64,000 nt of DNA from Aureimonas sp. AU22 (GTDB lineage: Bacteria > Pseudomonadota > Alphaproteobacteria > Rhizobiales > Rhizobiaceae): the NCBI RefSeq assembly GCF_001463745.1, contig NZ_BBWJ01000022.1, positions 23,846-87,845 on the forward strand, in the 5' to 3' direction. The translations under genes were made by a program, and so were the position numbers. Under the pieces are notes generated by a model. The model saw only the letters and a program-made list of their open reading frames with translations. It did not search any database and was not told the origin of the DNA. Below, one piece after another: positions 62,246-64,000 of the stretch. Numbering within the stretch: the stretch's first letter is position 1; each line of letters begins with the position of its first letter.

Positions 62246-63005
62246 GGGCGGAGTGACCGCCGCAGTCGTAACGAACCCAGACGTTCGGCTCCTCGTAGAT
62301 CCCGACGTCCCGTTCCAGATCGATGAGGACGGGAACGAGCCCGCCCTCGACGCAGAACGTACCGGACCGGTCGAACCGGCGGCCGGCCCAGGTTTCCCAG
62401 AAGGCGACGGGTTGCACGACCACCATCGAGCGCTCGCAAACGCCCTGCACGCGCGCGCCCTGTTGCAGGTGGCTCCGCAACCAGGGGTCGTAGCAGCGCC
62501 CGCTTTCGTCGGTCCATCCGACATAGTCCCGCATGCACACGCTCTGGTGCTGGAACTTCCGGGACGGACGGACGGGGGCGATCAGCGACGTGAAACCGTG
62601 ACGTTCGCACAGGCGCTTCAGTTCGCCGATCATCCGCTGGGCGTGGCCGGTGCCGCGGTGGCGCGGCGGGACGGAGATGGCGAGGGCACCCAGCGTATTG
62701 TGCGGCACGTCGCGGTCCCGCGCGCCCTCCTCGACCAGCCAGTCCCACCCTGTCGAGGGCAGGGCGGCGCCGTTCCACTTCAGCGGCGCGCAATTGGCCA
62801 GCGCCACGAGTTCGTCGGTCTCGTCGTCGATGAGGCAGAGCTGTAGATCCGCGAACGTCTCGAGAATCCGGTCGTAGTGGCGATGATGGGCGTCGGTGGC
62901 GTTGAGGAAACCCAGGTGCCCCCAGACGTCGTCCTCCAGGGAGCGCGCTGCCGCCGCGACGCTGGGACCGTGGCTGCGGGCTGCGATGCGGAAGCGATCG
63001 GACAT
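62238..63005 (-). CDS. GNAT-like acyltransferase, 255 aa
   Basis: N-acetyltransferase-fold protein. VDDETDELVALANCAP-like strand, LGALAISVPPRHRGTGHAQRMIGELKRLCERHGF (the R-x-x-G-x-G/A loop for acetyl-CoA, here RHRGTGHA), SLIAPVRPSRKFQHQSV, and a C-terminal beta region with SGRCYDPWLRSHLQQGARV. The extra 80 C-terminal residues suggest an unusual family. ATG 63005. Overlaps the 61757 gene tail to tail by 8 nt. Confidence 0.75.
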   Translation of the reverse strand: MSDRFRIAARSHGPSVAAAARSLEDDVWGHLGFLNATDAHHRHYDRILETFADLQLCLIDDETDELVALANCAPLKWNGAALPSTGWDWLVEEGARDRDVPHNTLGALAISVPPRHRGTGHAQRMIGELKRLCERHGFTSLIAPVRPSRKFQHQSVCMRDYVGWTDESGRCYDPWLRSHLQQGARVQGVCERSMVVVQPVAFWETWAGRRFDRSGTFCVEGGLVPVLIDLERDVGIYEEPNVWVRYDCGGHSALN

Positions 63006-63355
63006 GCGAATCGGTCGAAATCCGGAGGAATATCCTACCGAGGATTAACCATAGAGGTGTCCGCGACAATCGTGGTCGTTAGCTGTCACTTAAACTTGTA
63101 CGTGAACGTTCCGGTCACTTGCCCGTCGGAGCGGCGATCGGGTTTTCTCTTCTCGCGTGTAACGAGGAAAGCCGACGCCGGGCCGAGCCATTTCGCGTCG
63201 CACGGGGCGTCATCGCGGTGCGCGCGCCGCCGCCCGGCGGCACTGGGGAAAACGCACTTCCCGCCACGCCACGCCCCCTCCGCACGGCCAGGGTCCGCTT
63301 CAGCGGACGAAGGGCGTCGATCGACCGGCGCCCTTCGGGTTTCGATCCGCGCGGC
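63006..63355. other. 350-nt interval upstream of the GNAT-like gene and downstream of chvE
   Basis: No gene is supported. The first 150 nt are visibly less GC-rich, with TTAACC, TTAAAC and GTTTTC. It should hold the promoter of the GNAT-like gene. The chvE terminator hairpin is at 63308-63335. Confidence 0.5.
63308..63335 (-). terminator. Hairpin downstream of chvE
   Basis: GAAGGGCG and CGCCCTTC pair around a 12-nt loop, 20 nt beyond the chvE stop codon. No strong T-run on the minus strand, so activity is a guess. Confidence 0.4.
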
Positions 63356-64000
63356 CTACTTCAGCTGGTCGGCCGTGTAGTAGCCGCTGTCCACGATGAT
63401 CTTCTGGATGTCGTCCTTCGTGACGAGAACCGGCGTCAGAAGGTTCGCCGGTACCACCTTCACGCCGTTCTCGTAGGTCTTCGTATCGTTGACTTGCGGC
63501 TCCTTGCCCTGGCCGATCGCGTCGATCATGTCGACGGTGACCTTGGCGAGGTTGCGGGTGTCCTTGAAGACCGTGGAATACTGTTCGCCCGCCAGGATCG
63601 CCTTGACGGAAGGAAGGTCGGCGTCCTGGCCGGAAATGACCGGCATCGGCTTGCCGTTGCCGCCGTAGCCGTTCGCGGTGAGCGCCGAGATGATGCCGAT
63701 CGCGAGGCTGTCGTTCGGGGACAGGATGGCGTCGATCGTCTTGCCGCCGTAGTAGGCGGACAGGAGGTTCTCCATGCGGGACTGCGCGGTGGCCGGGTCC
63801 CAGCGCAGGGTGCCGATCTTGTCCATGCCCATTTCGCCGGACGTGACCACGAGCTTGCCGCTGTCGATGTAGGGCTGCAGCACGCTCATCGCGCCGTTGT
63901 AGAAGAAGAAGGCGTTGTTGTCGTCCGGCGAGCCGCCGAAGAGCTCGATCGCGAAGGGGCCCTTGCCGTCCTTGAGGCCGAGCTTGCCTTCGATCGAGGT
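63356..64000 (-). CDS. chvE: ChvE-type multiple-sugar-binding protein, C-terminal part
   Basis: The 5' end lies outside the window; 214 residues are visible. Family text: [66 protein letters not shown] and the end [11 protein letters not shown]. In agrobacteria ChvE binds monosaccharides for import (with a GguAB ABC system) and in pathogens also for signalling through VirA. Here a plain sugar-import role is inferred; gguAB would be expected just beyond the gene. Confidence 0.85.
   Translation of the reverse strand, partial: TSIEGKLGLKDGKGPFAIELFGGSPDDNNAFFFYNGAMSVLQPYIDSGKLVVTSGEMGMDKIGTLRWDPATAQSRMENLLSAYYGGKTIDAILSPNDSLAIGIISALTANGYGGNGKPMPVISGQDADLPSVKAILAGEQYSTVFKDTRNLAKVTVDMIDAIGQGKEPQVNDTKTYENGVKVVPANLLTPVLVTKDDIQKIIVDSGYYTADQLK

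Overview
The window is GC-rich chromosomal DNA from an alphaproteobacterium, most likely of the order Hyphomicrobiales (Rhizobiales). Three things point there: the conserved block tRNA-Ala / FYDLN-acid protein / class II aroA / cmk / rpsA, a ChvE-type sugar-binding protein at the right edge, and many small stress proteins of a kind usual in rhizobia-like bacteria. A family close to Aurantimonadaceae is a guess from general resemblance only. I see no rRNA, CRISPR array, insertion sequence or prophage. About 67 intact or edge-cut protein genes, one nonsense-interrupted gene and one tRNA gene can be supported.

Layout. 1-5.2 kb holds a general-stress cluster: GAF protein, surface lipoprotein, small acidic proteins, manganese catalase, YciF-type ferritin-like protein, DUF4142 protein and cold-shock protein. 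Two candidate EcfG-type promoters lie here. 5.4-6.5 kb is an acyltransferase-3 membrane protein. 6.9-12.3 kb is the housekeeping block, with a candidate parS site just after rpsA. 12.3-21.7 kb is mixed: a GNAT enzyme, an LLM-type flavin oxidoreductase broken by an in-frame TAG, a metallo-hydrolase, small proteins, a soluble PAS-PAS chemoreceptor, a lytic transglycosylase, a sugar dehydrogenase lipoprotein and an aldose epimerase.

22-39.4 kb carries three separately regulated uptake-and-catabolism units. (i) A GntR gene, an NTF2-fold gene and an amino-acid-type ABC importer sit with a class V aminotransferase-like protein and a dihydropyrimidinase. (ii) A dapA-like aldolase and a GntR regulator precede a complete sugar-type ABC importer on the minus strand. 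(iii) A GntR/UTRA regulator is divergent from a binding protein, an FAD amine-oxidase-like protein and a permease, with no ATPase beside them. 39.5-44.5 kb has a VOC protein, an EmrAB-type efflux pair and a second multidrug MFS gene.

44.6-50.0 kb is the most unusual unit. Six genes on the minus strand encode a thioredoxin-fold redoxin, an AprA/FrdA-like flavoprotein, a two-cluster ferredoxin and an SsuABC/TauABC-like importer, apparently one operon for taking up and chemically processing a small (probably sulfur-containing) compound. 50.3-64 kb has a second DUF4142 protein, a divergent LysR/aldo-keto reductase pair, an alpha/beta hydrolase divergent from a TetR gene that carries twin palindromes, a secreted prolyl oligopeptidase, small lipoprotein and hypothetical genes, an NNMT-like methyltransferase, a GGDEF-EAL protein, a GNAT-like protein and the 3' part of chvE.

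A palindromic intergenic repeat with a GCGAAAGCC hairpin core occurs four times (about 2.65, 14.18, 28.32 and 59.25 kb).
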